A DNA stretch of 64,000 nt, taken from Candidatus Omnitrophota bacterium (GTDB lineage: Bacteria > Omnitrophota > Koll11 > 1-14-0-20-64-10). The translations under genes were made by a program, and so were the position numbers. The stretch lies in assembly GCA_023818695.1 (NCBI GenBank), contig JAMWCF010000001.1, positions 633,181-697,180 of the forward strand, read 5' to 3'. Within the stretch, counting starts at the first letter, position 1. Each line of letters starts with the position of its first letter. Shown in pieces: positions 7,907 to 17,275 of this stretch. The notes below the pieces were generated by a model. That model had not been told where the DNA came from. It worked only from the letters and a program-made list of their open reading frames with translations, and did not search any database.

Positions 7907-9369
7907 TCCGACCTCTCCCTCCATCCAGCGTACTCTGCCGCCGTCATCGGGCGGCGCTGCTCCAGCACCCATAGTTTCGCCACCACGCCGGCGAGCATCC
8001 AGAAATAGCCGGAAATCTCCTGGAATCCAAAACAATGGCTGAACAGGTTGGCCACCGTCATGCCCACAACGCCGGCGGCGAACCCGAGCGCGATCCCATT
8101 CACCTGCCGGTCCGCCGTCCTCTGATAGAGCCTGACCGCCTGGTCCACAGCCAAGCAGAGGATCAGAAAGAACAGCAGAGCCGCCGGGATCCCCTGCTCC
8201 GCGGCGATCATCAGGAAAGCGTTGTGGGCGTTGTCGAACTCCATCCGTCCGCTGCTGTAATCGGCGAAAAAGCCGGCGAAGGCCCCAAAACCGACCCCCC
8301 ACCAGGGGTGGTCCTGGATGATCCGCACCGACGTGTCCCAGATCTCGAAACGGTCGGAGGCACTGGCTTCCAGAAGGCGGGTCAGATCCAGCGAAGCGGC
8401 TGCCTCCTTCGGGGCGTTTTTCGCCACGGTCATCTCCAGCCGGTACCGGATGCCGCCGGGTAAAAAAGCCGGATTCATCAAAAGGAACAGCCCCGTCGCG
8501 ACCGCCAGGACAAACAGACCCTTATGCCGAAACCAAGCGGCCGCCAGTACACCCGCGGCGAAAGCCAGGTACCCTCCCCTGGAGAAGGTCACCATCAACC
8601 CCCGCAGGGAGAAAAGGAACGGAATCGCCAGAAACCAGTAGGAACGTCGCCTGGGATCGGCCAGGAAGAGGGCCGGAAAGAAAAACATGTAGGAAACGAA
8701 GAAGGCCCCCAGCCGGTTCGGCTCATCCGCGATTCCCCAGACCCGCGATGACTCGAAGCTGTCTCCACCCGATCCGACATATTCCCATGTCGCCATCATC
8801 CCGACCATGAAAACCGCCCCCAGAATGACGCTGATGAGGGTCTTGGCGCTCCTGGCGTCCCGTACGGTCCAAAAAACCAGGAAGAAGAAACCGATCTGCA
8901 TCAGCCAGCCGGCCAGCTCGGACGAACGGGACCAGAAATACCACTCCCCATAAAGGAAGGAAGCCCTGAAGAGGGAAAAAACCGACAAACCGGCGAAGAG
9001 GGCGACGGCCCCGCCCAGCGGCGTCCAGGAGAAAAACCGGGCATCCATCCGTCTGCCGGCCAGAGCCAGCGCGAGCACGGCGCCAGCCAGCAAGCCGGTC
9101 AGCAGGATGTTCGGCGTCTCCGCCGGGTCGGAAACCAGCCGGCCAAACGGCAGGTAAGCCGCCAGAAGGTACAGAGACATCTCCGGCGAATCTTTCGTCC
9201 ACCAAGCGAACGCCGCGAAAGCAACGGCCAGCAGGAGGAACGGCACGGAGACCTCCTTCATGAACAGGACGGCGAACCCGCCCACCGCCAATGCCGGGAG
9301 CCAGATCCTCTCGTCCAGTTCAGGAACCCATCTTTTCACGGCGGCCGAAATCGAATTCATCGGTACCAC
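7903..9369 (-). CDS. O-antigen ligase family membrane protein (Wzy_C/WaaL-like)
   Basis: A 488-residue polytopic membrane protein with about 11-12 hydrophobic segments and a large periplasmic loop. FSRGGYLAF and, after the loop, HNAFLMIAAEQGIP are typical of the O-antigen ligase/polymerase (Wzy_C) superfamily, which transfers undecaprenyl-linked glycans to an acceptor or polymerises them. It is clearly paralogous to the protein at 12468-13964 (shared LRG-MVTFSRG and HN-fLliAAE-G-P segments). Members of this superfamily also occur as putative O-glycosylation ligases in exosortase loci. Confidence 0.85.
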   Translation of the reverse strand: MVPMNSISAAVKRWVPELDERIWLPALAVGGFAVLFMKEVSVPFLLLAVAFAAFAWWTKDSPEMSLYLLAAYLPFGRLVSDPAETPNILLTGLLAGAVLALALAGRRMDARFFSWTPLGGAVALFAGLSVFSLFRASFLYGEWYFWSRSSELAGWLMQIGFFFLVFWTVRDARSAKTLISVILGAVFMVGMMATWEYVGSGGDSFESSRVWGIADEPNRLGAFFVSYMFFFPALFLADPRRRSYWFLAIPFLFSLRGLMVTFSRGGYLAFAAGVLAAAWFRHKGLFVLAVATGLFLLMNPAFLPGGIRYRLEMTVAKNAPKEAAASLDLTRLLEASASDRFEIWDTSVRIIQDHPWWGVGFGAFAGFFADYSSGRMEFDNAHNAFLMIAAEQGIPAALLFFLILCLAVDQAVRLYQRTADRQVNGIALGFAAGVVGMTVANLFSHCFGFQEISGYFWMLAGVVAKLWVLEQRRPMTAAEYAGWRERSE

Positions 9370-10472
9370 GCCCTCTTTCGGGAAATCTCTTCCTTATAGA
9401 CATCCTCCACCTGGTCCGCCATCTGCTCCAGGGAAAAGCGCTCCTGCACCGTCCTTCTGGCCGCTTCCGCCACGGAGTGCTGCTGATCCAGCCGTCCAAG
9501 CAGATCGACCATCTTCTCGGCCAAACCGTCCGGGTTGCCGGCCTCCACCAGGTAGCCGTCCTCGCCGTCCGAGATCACCTGCTTCAGGTCCCCCACATCC
9601 GTCGCCACGACCGGAAGCCCCATCGCCATCGCCTCCAATACGGCTAAAGGCAACCCTTCCCTCCTGGAGGGCTGAACATACAGGTCGGCCCCGGTCAGCC
9701 ATCGGTTGACGTCATCCCGCATGCCGGTGAGAGTCACCGCTCCGTTCAAGCCCAGCCGGTCCTGCAACTTGACCAGGTTCTGCTTTTCGGGGCCGTCCCC
9801 GACGATAACCAGCCGGGCCCGGGGCTCCTGCCGCAGGACAACCGAGAAGGCCTTCAAAAGGTCATCATGCCCCTTCTCGGAGGAAAGGCGACCCACCGAC
9901 ACGACCACCTTGTCCTGGGGCTTCCAGCCCATCTGCCTGCGCAAAAATTCCCGGTCCTCCGGGCTGTAATCGCAGACAATGCCGTTGGTGATAAAAGCGC
10001 ACTTGGAAGGGGGAATCCCTGTCTTCTTCTGGTATCCCTCCATCACTTCCCGTGAGGCGAACATCACCAGGTCGGTTATGTGGGTGAAGATCCGGTCGAG
10101 GACAAAGTGGATCTCTTTTCGCCACGGCTGCATCCCGTGCTCGTGGGCGATCACCACCGGTACCCCCGCCAGCCGCCCGGCGAGCCGTCCCCAGACGTTG
10201 GCGCCCCAGAGGTGGGTGTGCACGACCTCGATTTTTCGGGAGCGCATCTCCTTCTGAAGACGCCAGACCAACCCCACATCCACCTTCCACCGCTTCTTCA
10301 GGGAGATCACCGGGATGCCGAGCATCTCCATTTTATCGGCGAAAACACCGGCTTCGTTCAGGGTGAAGACCGTCACCTCATGGCGGCGCTTCACCATCTC
10401 GCCGGCGAGCCGCATCAGCACCTGCTCCGCCCCGCCGAGCCCCAAAGACCAGATCACATAAGCGATACGCAT
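9357..10472 (-). CDS. GT4 family glycosyltransferase
   Basis: A 371-residue GT-B glycosyltransferase. The N-terminal SLGLGGAEQVLMRL loop and C-terminal REGLPLAVLEAMAMGLPVVA donor site are typical of GT4. An ATG at 10472 forms a TGATG overlap with the upstream deacetylase stop; a GTG one codon earlier is also possible. Its 3' end overlaps the start of the next gene by 13 bases. It is probably a cytoplasmic sugar-adding step of the repeat unit. Confidence 0.88.
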   Translation of the reverse strand: MRIAYVIWSLGLGGAEQVLMRLAGEMVKRRHEVTVFTLNEAGVFADKMEMLGIPVISLKKRWKVDVGLVWRLQKEMRSRKIEVVHTHLWGANVWGRLAGRLAGVPVVIAHEHGMQPWRKEIHFVLDRIFTHITDLVMFASREVMEGYQKKTGIPPSKCAFITNGIVCDYSPEDREFLRRQMGWKPQDKVVVSVGRLSSEKGHDDLLKAFSVVLRQEPRARLVIVGDGPEKQNLVKLQDRLGLNGAVTLTGMRDDVNRWLTGADLYVQPSRREGLPLAVLEAMAMGLPVVATDVGDLKQVISDGEDGYLVEAGNPDGLAEKMVDLLGRLDQQHSVAEAARRTVQERFSLEQMADQVEDVYKEEISRKRAWYR

Positions 10473-11266
10473 CACGTGTGGTTCACTCTCTGAACCGCCG
10501 CATGCATCCAGTCGTAAGCGCCGGCCAGCTTCTTCTCGAAATCGCGCAGGGAATCAAAAGCACTGACCTCCGTGCGGCTGATGGCGAACGGGTCCATCCC
10601 CTGTTTGACAGCGCCGGGCTTCACCGTGAAGGCACCGGCGTAACCGGTTTTTTCGACGAGCTGTCTGATCTCATCGTTGTAATAGCCAGCTGGGTAGCAG
10701 AAGTAATCGACCGGCCTTTCCAGCCCCTCCTCCAGAATCTCTTTGCACCCCCGAATCTCCCAGTCCCACTCTGAAGCGGGGATCTTCGTCAGCTTCCGGT
10801 GGGTCACGGAGTGTCCCCCGATCTCCTGGCCGGCATCAAGCATCCGCCGCATCTGCTCCCAGGTCATCGGCCGGTCGGCCTCCGGGCGACCGGCCTGGCC
10901 GGACTGGATGAACTCCGTCGGCACGAAGAAACAGGCAGTGAATCCCCAGCGTTTCAGCTCTGGAAAAGCATAAAGGTAGTTGTCCTCGAAGCCGTCGTCG
11001 AAAGTGATGGCGACCCTGCGTCCGGAAACACCGTTGCCGCCCCGAATCCATTTTGTCACCTGGCTCATGGTCAGCCCCCGGTAGCCGGCCTCATGCAGGA
11101 ATTGCATCTGCTCGGCAAACCGCTTCACCGGCACGCAGAGGCGGTCCTCCGGATGGGCGTCGGTCACCCGGTGGTAGGTGAGCACCCGGATCCCGCCGCC
11201 GCCGCCAACCAGCCGAATGGCACCGTAGGCCACTTCACTCAATATGTCCCGCAGCAATCCTTTCAC
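10472..11266 (-). CDS. Polysaccharide deacetylase (NodB/CE4 family)
   Basis: A 264-residue CE4 deacetylase with TYHRV (30-34), TFDDG (88-92), GGHSVTH (150-156) and a YPAGYYN motif. I chose the GTG at 11266 because CGGAG lies five bases before it; a TTG one codon upstream is the alternative. It is the second deacetylase of the operon and sits in a ligase-GT4-deacetylase run like the one further downstream. The N-terminus is not clearly a signal peptide. Confidence 0.87.
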   Translation of the reverse strand: MKGLLRDILSEVAYGAIRLVGGGGGIRVLTYHRVTDAHPEDRLCVPVKRFAEQMQFLHEAGYRGLTMSQVTKWIRGGNGVSGRRVAITFDDGFEDNYLYAFPELKRWGFTACFFVPTEFIQSGQAGRPEADRPMTWEQMRRMLDAGQEIGGHSVTHRKLTKIPASEWDWEIRGCKEILEEGLERPVDYFCYPAGYYNDEIRQLVEKTGYAGAFTVKPGAVKQGMDPFAISRTEVSAFDSLRDFEKKLAGAYDWMHAAVQRVNHT

Positions 11267-12467
11267 CAATACTCCGTTGAAAGATTTCCCTCAATTGCCG
11301 CCCCGTGCGCTCCAGCGAAAACCTCTCCCTCACCCGCTGGTGCCCGACCTCCGCCAGACTGCGGCGCAAGGCCGGCTTGTACCAGAGCTTCTTGACGGCA
11401 TCCGCCAGCGCCTCCGGCGACTCTTCCGGGATGATCCAGCCGCTCTTGCCGTGCTCCACCAACTCCCGCAGAGAAGGCAGATCGCACGAAATGACAGGTG
11501 TCTTGGACGCCAGCGCTTCGATCAAAACGTTCGGGATCCCCCAATGGATCTTCGACACCAGCGGCAGGACAAACAGATCCGCCTGCCTGTAAAAATCAGC
11601 CACCGTCTCCTGACTCACATAGCCGACGATGGCCATCTGCCCTGCTAAACCGTAACGCCGGATCATCCCCCGCAGCTTCCTCTCAAGGAACCCCCCGCCG
11701 GCGATCGTGCATCGAAAGGGGAATCGGCTCTCCTTCAGTATCCGGCAGCTTTCGATGAGCGTCTCATACCCCTTGCACGGCAGCAGGGACCCCACCGACA
11801 GGATCTGGCAGACGCCGTTTCCCGGCTTCTGCGCCGGCGCGAATCTTTCCAGATCCACCCCGTGGTAGCTCACGAAAACCTTGTCCCCTGTCCCGTTTTT
11901 TGCGATCCGGGACAAATAGCCGCGGTTATATTCGGTGCAGGTCAGCGTGAACCGCGCTTCCCGCACCTTCTCCGCCAGCGCCGGGTTGGCCGTGTAGATG
12001 TCGTGCGCGTGGCCGGACATGCTGAAGGGGATCCCTGTCAGCCGGTTAATCACCACAGCCGCCGTCGCCGGGTAGGTGGCCCAGAAAGCGTGCAGGTGCG
12101 AAACCCCTTTCTCCCGGGCAATGCGAGCGAAATGGACTGTCTTCGGGAAGAAGGCGACGCTTTTCAGCAAAACAACCGGGTTCTTCCAATGCCGGCTGAC
12201 AACCCATCCCAGCGCCCCTGCGTACCAGGCCGGCGTCGACCGGAGAAAAGCCAGATGGCTCCTCCACACATCGGCCGAAAAGAAAAACGGCGCGTAGACC
12301 GTGCTCTTCTGAAGCGGCTTTGCCTGCTCATGCACCACCTTGTCCCTGCACGGCCTCAAGGAGAAAATAACGGTCGCCTCCTCTCCTTTGGACAGCTCCA
12401 CTAGCTCCCGGAGGATGAAGGCCTCGTCGTATCTGGGAAATTGACTCAAGATAAAACCGACGGCCAC
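11235..12467 (-). CDS. GT4 family glycosyltransferase
   Basis: A 410-residue GT-B glycosyltransferase. It begins ILSQFPRYDEAFI, the opening seen in GT4 proteins of exosortase-type exopolysaccharide loci, and its C-terminal half has the donor-binding IPNVLIEALASKTPVI region. The GTG start directly abuts the upstream TAA and has a strong CAGGAGG ribosome site six bases away. The end overlaps the deacetylase start by about 32 bases, which implies translational coupling. Confidence 0.87.
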   Translation of the reverse strand: MAVGFILSQFPRYDEAFILRELVELSKGEEATVIFSLRPCRDKVVHEQAKPLQKSTVYAPFFFSADVWRSHLAFLRSTPAWYAGALGWVVSRHWKNPVVLLKSVAFFPKTVHFARIAREKGVSHLHAFWATYPATAAVVINRLTGIPFSMSGHAHDIYTANPALAEKVREARFTLTCTEYNRGYLSRIAKNGTGDKVFVSYHGVDLERFAPAQKPGNGVCQILSVGSLLPCKGYETLIESCRILKESRFPFRCTIAGGGFLERKLRGMIRRYGLAGQMAIVGYVSQETVADFYRQADLFVLPLVSKIHWGIPNVLIEALASKTPVISCDLPSLRELVEHGKSGWIIPEESPEALADAVKKLWYKPALRRSLAEVGHQRVRERFSLERTGRQLREIFQRSIGERIAAGHIE

Positions 12468-13964
12468 TTACGCCTCCTGTACCTCTTTCGCTTTCCTGCG
12501 TTCCAGCGCCAGACGCCTCATCTCCTGCCGTTCCATCAGCACACCCCTGATCACGATGGCGCAGAGGATCCAGAAATAGCTGGAAACCGCCTGGTCATCC
12601 ATCCGGGAACCAAACATGTTGGTCACCACCAAACCGCACAACCCGGACAGCACCCCCAGCGCGATCGCCTTCAAATCCAGATCTTTGGTCCTGCGGTACA
12701 GCCACCAGGAATAATAAAGGGCCATCAGCAGAACCAGCAGAAAGACAGCCAGCGTCGGCAGTCCCATTTCCGCGGCGATCAACAGGTAGCTGTTGTGGGC
12801 ATCCATGTGCCCGATTGCCCCCTCCGTATAGGACGGAATGAAAGCCGGGAAAGCGCCGTACCCGACACCCCACAGAGGGTGCTCTTCAATCATCTTCAAG
12901 GCCCCTTTCCAGATCTTGATCCGGGTGGAAGCGCTTGCCTCCAGCCCTTCCTCCAGAGCCCCCTCGGCCAACAAGCTGGAGGAAGGCCCCCTCTCAACCG
13001 CCGTCTGGCTCATCCGGTACCGGATGCCGGCTGGCAAGAAGATCGGGTTGGCAACGATCACCGCTCCCACTGCCAGCACCGCCAGGAACATTATCTTGCT
13101 GCGGTAGAAAAAGGCAGCCAGGATGCCGGCGGCAAACCCCAGATAGGCGCCGCGGGAAAAAGTCACCATAATTCCGCGGAAACAGAGCCCGAACGGAATC
13201 AGCAAAAACCAGGCCTTGGCCTTCTTCGAAAAGGTCAAGAAATAGCCGAAGAAAAGGAACATGTAATAGACGAAGAAAGCCCCCAGCGTGTTGGAATGCT
13301 CGGCAATGCCGCCGACGCGGGCTTTCTCCAGACTGCTGTCATCCACATACATGTAATCCCGGATTGACATCAGGGCCACCATCACCATCGCCACCATGAT
13401 CAGGATGACAACCGTCTTAAGGATCCTCTTCTCCCGAACCACCCAGAGGGTCAGGAAATAGAGGAAAACCGGGGTGAACCATCTTTTAAAGTGGGTGACG
13501 ATTTCCGACATGTACCAGCCGCCGTATTCAAACCCGGTCCGAACCAGCGAGATCGCCCCCATGAAACAGAAAAGAGCCACCCCAAAATTCATCGGCGACG
13601 ACATCGGTACCCTGTGCCTGCTGTTGACGATCTTCATCGAATGGCCAATGATGACCCAGCCGATCAGGATGTTAGTCATGTTCAGCGCGTACGCGTTCGT
13701 CCCGAAATCGCCGGTCAGCAGACGGCTGAACGGAAGGTAGGCCACCAGCACGTAGAGAGGCATCTCCGGATACTGAATGCCGGTCATTAACAATCCCAAA
13801 AGGGACAGCCCTCCGAGAGCAGCTATAACGCCACTGGGCAGGGAAACTTCCTTAACCACAATAAAACCGAAAAGGCCGATCACCATGATCATCGGCCAAA
13901 TCCGTCTATCGACCTGGATCCGCCCCCTTTTTGGTTTACTGACTGCTATGGTCCCCGGCAACAT
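12468..13964 (-). CDS. O-antigen ligase family membrane protein, second copy
   Basis: A 498-residue polytopic membrane protein with about a dozen hydrophobic segments and the Wzy_C-type loop. FRGIMVTFSRGAYLGFAAG and HNSYLLIAAEMGLP align with the paralogue at 7903-9369. Family members ligate or polymerise lipid-linked glycans in the periplasm. The ATG at 13964 has a poor ribosome site. Two such proteins in one operon suggest separate roles, for example one polymerase and one ligase, but sequence alone cannot assign them. Confidence 0.85.
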   Translation of the reverse strand: MLPGTIAVSKPKRGRIQVDRRIWPMIMVIGLFGFIVVKEVSLPSGVIAALGGLSLLGLLMTGIQYPEMPLYVLVAYLPFSRLLTGDFGTNAYALNMTNILIGWVIIGHSMKIVNSRHRVPMSSPMNFGVALFCFMGAISLVRTGFEYGGWYMSEIVTHFKRWFTPVFLYFLTLWVVREKRILKTVVILIMVAMVMVALMSIRDYMYVDDSSLEKARVGGIAEHSNTLGAFFVYYMFLFFGYFLTFSKKAKAWFLLIPFGLCFRGIMVTFSRGAYLGFAAGILAAFFYRSKIMFLAVLAVGAVIVANPIFLPAGIRYRMSQTAVERGPSSSLLAEGALEEGLEASASTRIKIWKGALKMIEEHPLWGVGYGAFPAFIPSYTEGAIGHMDAHNSYLLIAAEMGLPTLAVFLLVLLMALYYSWWLYRRTKDLDLKAIALGVLSGLCGLVVTNMFGSRMDDQAVSSYFWILCAIVIRGVLMERQEMRRLALERRKAKEVQEA

Positions 13965-13982
13965 GGGTTTCTATTTCTTTTC

Positions 13983-16319
13983 TCACTTTTTCAAAAGCTT
14001 CTCATACACCGCCATCACCTGAGCGGCGTTTCGATCCATGGTGAAATCGTTCCTGACCCTGTAATGGGCCTTGTTCACCAGCCCGGCCGAAAAACCAGGA
14101 CTGCAGATCAAGCGCTTGATCGCCTCCGCCATTTCCTTGACGTCTCCCGGCTCCACCAGCAGACCTGTCTCCTCGTTGACCACCACATCCTTCACGCCGC
14201 CGCCGGAGGTGGCGACCACCGGCTTTTTGGCCGCCATCGCCTCCAGAATCACCAACCCGAACGGCTCCGGCTGGGTGGAAGCGTGAACCACCAGGTCCGC
14301 CGCGGCGTAAACCGGCCAGATATCCTCCTGCCACGGCACGAAACGGACCTTTCTCTCGATATCCAGCTCCCTCACCAACTCTTTCAGCTTCGCCAGGTAC
14401 GGCTCACCCGGCTGGGTGTCGTTGCCGACCACAAGCCCCACCACCGGGAAATGCTCCCGAATCACCTCAGCCAGGGCCCTCAAATAGACCTCCTGCCCTT
14501 TCCAGGGAACCAGCCGCCCAATGATCGCCACCCCGATGTCTCCCGGCGTCAGCCCCAGCGACTGTCTCTGTTGCGCCCTCTGAACTTCCATCTGGATGAA
14601 CTGCCCGTCCAGCCGAAGGCCGTTTTGGATGGCGATGACGTTCTTGCCCGGCAGTTGCTCTCTGTAATAAGCCGCCCCCGCTTCGCTGATGCAGATAAAT
14701 TCATCCACAAAGCGGACCGCGAAACGCTCCATCTTCGTCAGCGGCCTCCACCCGTGGAGGTGGCAGACCGTCTTGCAGCCGACCAAACGGGCCGCCATCA
14801 ACAGAGGCAGGTGGGACAAAATCTCGTTGTTTAGGTGCACCAGCTTGAACCGGTTGCGCCTCAACCACCTCGATATCGAAACGACCGTCAGGGCTATCTG
14901 AAAAACCCCCGAAATCCCTTCCCTGTAACGCCATCCGGGCCGGACCGTCAGAGCCACCCCCTGCTCACGGATCTTCTTGATAAACGGCCCTTCCTCCGCC
15001 GCCAGCACATGCGGGCTGTACCGCTGGTGATCCAACTGAAGAAGCAGATCATGCAGATACCGTGCCGACCCCCCGAACCCGGATCCGGACTCGGCGATGA
15101 GAATCCTCTTCGGTTTGCCGGTCCCGCACAGGCCGATGAATCGGTTGGCCATTACCTGCCAGCTGTACCTCATCTCGACCTTCCGCCTTGCCTCCCGGCC
15201 AAACTCTTCCCGAATGGCCGGATCCCTTATCAGGGTCTGCAGGGCCTCCGAGAACCCTTCCGCCCCTTTTTCCGGATAGACCAGCAAACCGTCCACCCCG
15301 TGCTGGATGATCTCCGCCGGCCCCCCCTGCTGGAAAGCGACCACCGGGATCCCGGTGGCCATCGCCTCCAGGATCACCAGACCGAACGGCTCCTTCCAAA
15401 CAGAGGGGAACGCCAACATGTCGCTCATCAGGAAATAGTCGGTAATCTCATCCCGGGAGACGTGCCCCACGAACCGGATCCTCTCCTCCCATCCTTTGGC
15501 CTGTTCCTTGAGCTTCTCTATATAGGAAGTGGTCCGGCCGTCGGAGAAGGTGTGGGCCCCCACCAAAACAAGCAGCGGTTGCCGCGGGTCCTTCGGGTCT
15601 GGCCTGCCGCCGGCGGCCTTCTTGAAGGCCTCGAGCAGGTGATGAACCCCCTTCTCCTCCACCAGGCGGCCGACATAAAGAACGACCGGCCTCTCTCCCA
15701 CCCCGTGCTTCTCCCGCAACTGGATCCGGCTCTCCATTCGGCCCCAATAGGGGCTGAAAAGCTCCGGACTGACCCCGTTAGGAAGCGGAACCGTTTTTGC
15801 CTTGAGGGCGGGCCTCCTCTCGGTGATCACCTGGGCCATGTACCGGCTGCAGCCAGTGATCAGGTCACAGGATTCCGCCGTCTCTCCGTTCCAGACCCTG
15901 TCCCCTTTCAAGTTGCTCTCATTGTGGATGGAAAGGATCAGCTTGGCGTAGGGGGCCGCGTTCTTCAGAACCGGCACGAACTGGACCCGGCTGTGGACCC
16001 AGATGACATCCGGGTTCAGCAGGGCGATCCGTCCGGCGGCCCACGCGGCGTAAGGCCTGTAATAAAGCGGGGACTCGCTCTGCTTGAAAGGCAGTTTCCA
16101 ACTGGACAGCAGAAGCTTATCCAGCAGATTGGACTTCCAGCGGTAATAACTCCTGTGCCCTTTTCTCTCATAAGCCGCCAGCCCCTTGCTGGAGATCCCG
16201 TAGATATGAACCTCGTGCTCACTCAAGCGGGCCGAAACCTCTTCAATGACCGTTTCCGTTGCCCCACCTCGGATCGGCGGGACCGGAAAAACTTCAGGCG
16301 CAACGATCGCAATTTTCAT
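13983..16319 (-). CDS. Fused double GT4 glycosyltransferase
   Basis: A 778-residue protein made of two complete GT-B glycosyltransferases joined head to tail. Domain 1 (about 1-400) has the PIRGGATE loop (16-23) and donor motif EPFGLVILEAM (310-320). Domain 2 (about 404-778) restarts with GSGFGGSARYL and repeats the same EPFGLVILEAM motif. The ATG at 16319 overlaps the upstream stop as ATGA; an upstream extension of the open frame is spurious. One polypeptide probably adds two successive sugars. The reading frame is intact across the junction, so this is not a missed stop between two genes. Confidence 0.87.
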   Translation of the reverse strand: MKIAIVAPEVFPVPPIRGGATETVIEEVSARLSEHEVHIYGISSKGLAAYERKGHRSYYRWKSNLLDKLLLSSWKLPFKQSESPLYYRPYAAWAAGRIALLNPDVIWVHSRVQFVPVLKNAAPYAKLILSIHNESNLKGDRVWNGETAESCDLITGCSRYMAQVITERRPALKAKTVPLPNGVSPELFSPYWGRMESRIQLREKHGVGERPVVLYVGRLVEEKGVHHLLEAFKKAAGGRPDPKDPRQPLLVLVGAHTFSDGRTTSYIEKLKEQAKGWEERIRFVGHVSRDEITDYFLMSDMLAFPSVWKEPFGLVILEAMATGIPVVAFQQGGPAEIIQHGVDGLLVYPEKGAEGFSEALQTLIRDPAIREEFGREARRKVEMRYSWQVMANRFIGLCGTGKPKRILIAESGSGFGGSARYLHDLLLQLDHQRYSPHVLAAEEGPFIKKIREQGVALTVRPGWRYREGISGVFQIALTVVSISRWLRRNRFKLVHLNNEILSHLPLLMAARLVGCKTVCHLHGWRPLTKMERFAVRFVDEFICISEAGAAYYREQLPGKNVIAIQNGLRLDGQFIQMEVQRAQQRQSLGLTPGDIGVAIIGRLVPWKGQEVYLRALAEVIREHFPVVGLVVGNDTQPGEPYLAKLKELVRELDIERKVRFVPWQEDIWPVYAAADLVVHASTQPEPFGLVILEAMAAKKPVVATSGGGVKDVVVNEETGLLVEPGDVKEMAEAIKRLICSPGFSAGLVNKAHYRVRNDFTMDRNAAQVMAVYEKLLKK

Positions 16320-17275
16320 GAGTTTCCCATATAGTTGAACGCAAGCTTCCACACACAGCGAAACATTCCGATGTAAGGCCGGGCCAAGCGCGAGGGAGCT
16401 GTGAAGCGTTTCCCATCGTATTCTGGCCACCACAGCAAAATCCCGACAAAAGGAAACATTCGGATGGCGCTCCAGTACTGAGCTGCGGCATCCAGGTACT
16501 GCCGCCGTTCCTCATAAGTAAGGGCCAGATCAAAAAGATCTTGGGCTATCCGCTTGAACTTCAAGAAGCGGGAGACCCCCGTCTGCTTACCGGTTTTGAT
16601 CTTGGAAAAGATCGTCAGGTGTTCTTCCAACCGCCGGACTTTATCGGCCGATAAATTCTGCTTCGGCTCCGGATAGCGGTAAATAGCGAGCACTTCCCAC
16701 AAGCCGTCAAAGGGATATTTCTCGGCGAGCCGCAGCCACATATCCAAATCGGCGCAAATGCGCAGTTTCGTATTGAATTTTCCGATTTTTTCGAGGCAGG
16801 AGCGCCGCATCATAACCGTCAGCGTTGGGATATAATTCCCTGTGAAGATTTCTGCCATCGTGTGGGCGCGGTGCTTGTACGGAAAAACTTCCACTTCCTT
16901 GCCATTGCGTTCGATGCTCATCCGACCATAGACAAACCCGAGGGCAGGATTCTTCTCCATCATCTCAACCTGGCGAACCAATTTCCCCGGCAACCAGCGG
17001 TCATCGTCGTCCAGTATGCAAACAAATTCCCCCTTGGCGTTTTCGAGCCCGACGTTCATCGCGGAGGCAACCCCTCCGTTTCCTTTCCGAAAACCCCGGA
17101 TCCTCGGATCTTTTCTCTGGTACTCCTCGATCACCTGCCAGGTTTCGTCGGGCGAGCCGTCGTCAACGATGACGTGCTCCCAGTCGGTAAAGGTCTGTGC
17201 GAGGACAGACTCGATCGCCCGCCTCAAGAGGTCGGCCCGGTTGTAGGTGGCCGTAACGACAGTGACCTTCGGCAT
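16316..17275 (-). CDS. GT2 family glycosyltransferase
   Basis: A 319-residue GT-A glycosyltransferase with TATYNRADLLRRAIES near the start, DDGSPD, and the metal-binding LDDDDRW. The tail (about 250-319) contains no clear membrane segment. It is the last of seven GT2 genes that form the most variable part of the operon. The start shares its A with the upstream stop (TGATG). Confidence 0.86.
   Translation of the reverse strand: MPKVTVVTATYNRADLLRRAIESVLAQTFTDWEHVIVDDGSPDETWQVIEEYQRKDPRIRGFRKGNGGVASAMNVGLENAKGEFVCILDDDDRWLPGKLVRQVEMMEKNPALGFVYGRMSIERNGKEVEVFPYKHRAHTMAEIFTGNYIPTLTVMMRRSCLEKIGKFNTKLRICADLDMWLRLAEKYPFDGLWEVLAIYRYPEPKQNLSADKVRRLEEHLTIFSKIKTGKQTGVSRFLKFKRIAQDLFDLALTYEERRQYLDAAAQYWSAIRMFPFVGILLWWPEYDGKRFTAPSRLARPYIGMFRCVWKLAFNYMGNS

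Noticed and set aside
6359..8008. Long plus-strand open frame of 549 codons
   Set aside because: It lies opposite the GT4 and deacetylase-like genes, which have real motifs and tight coupling. It has no domain or ribosome site and reflects GC-rich antisense.
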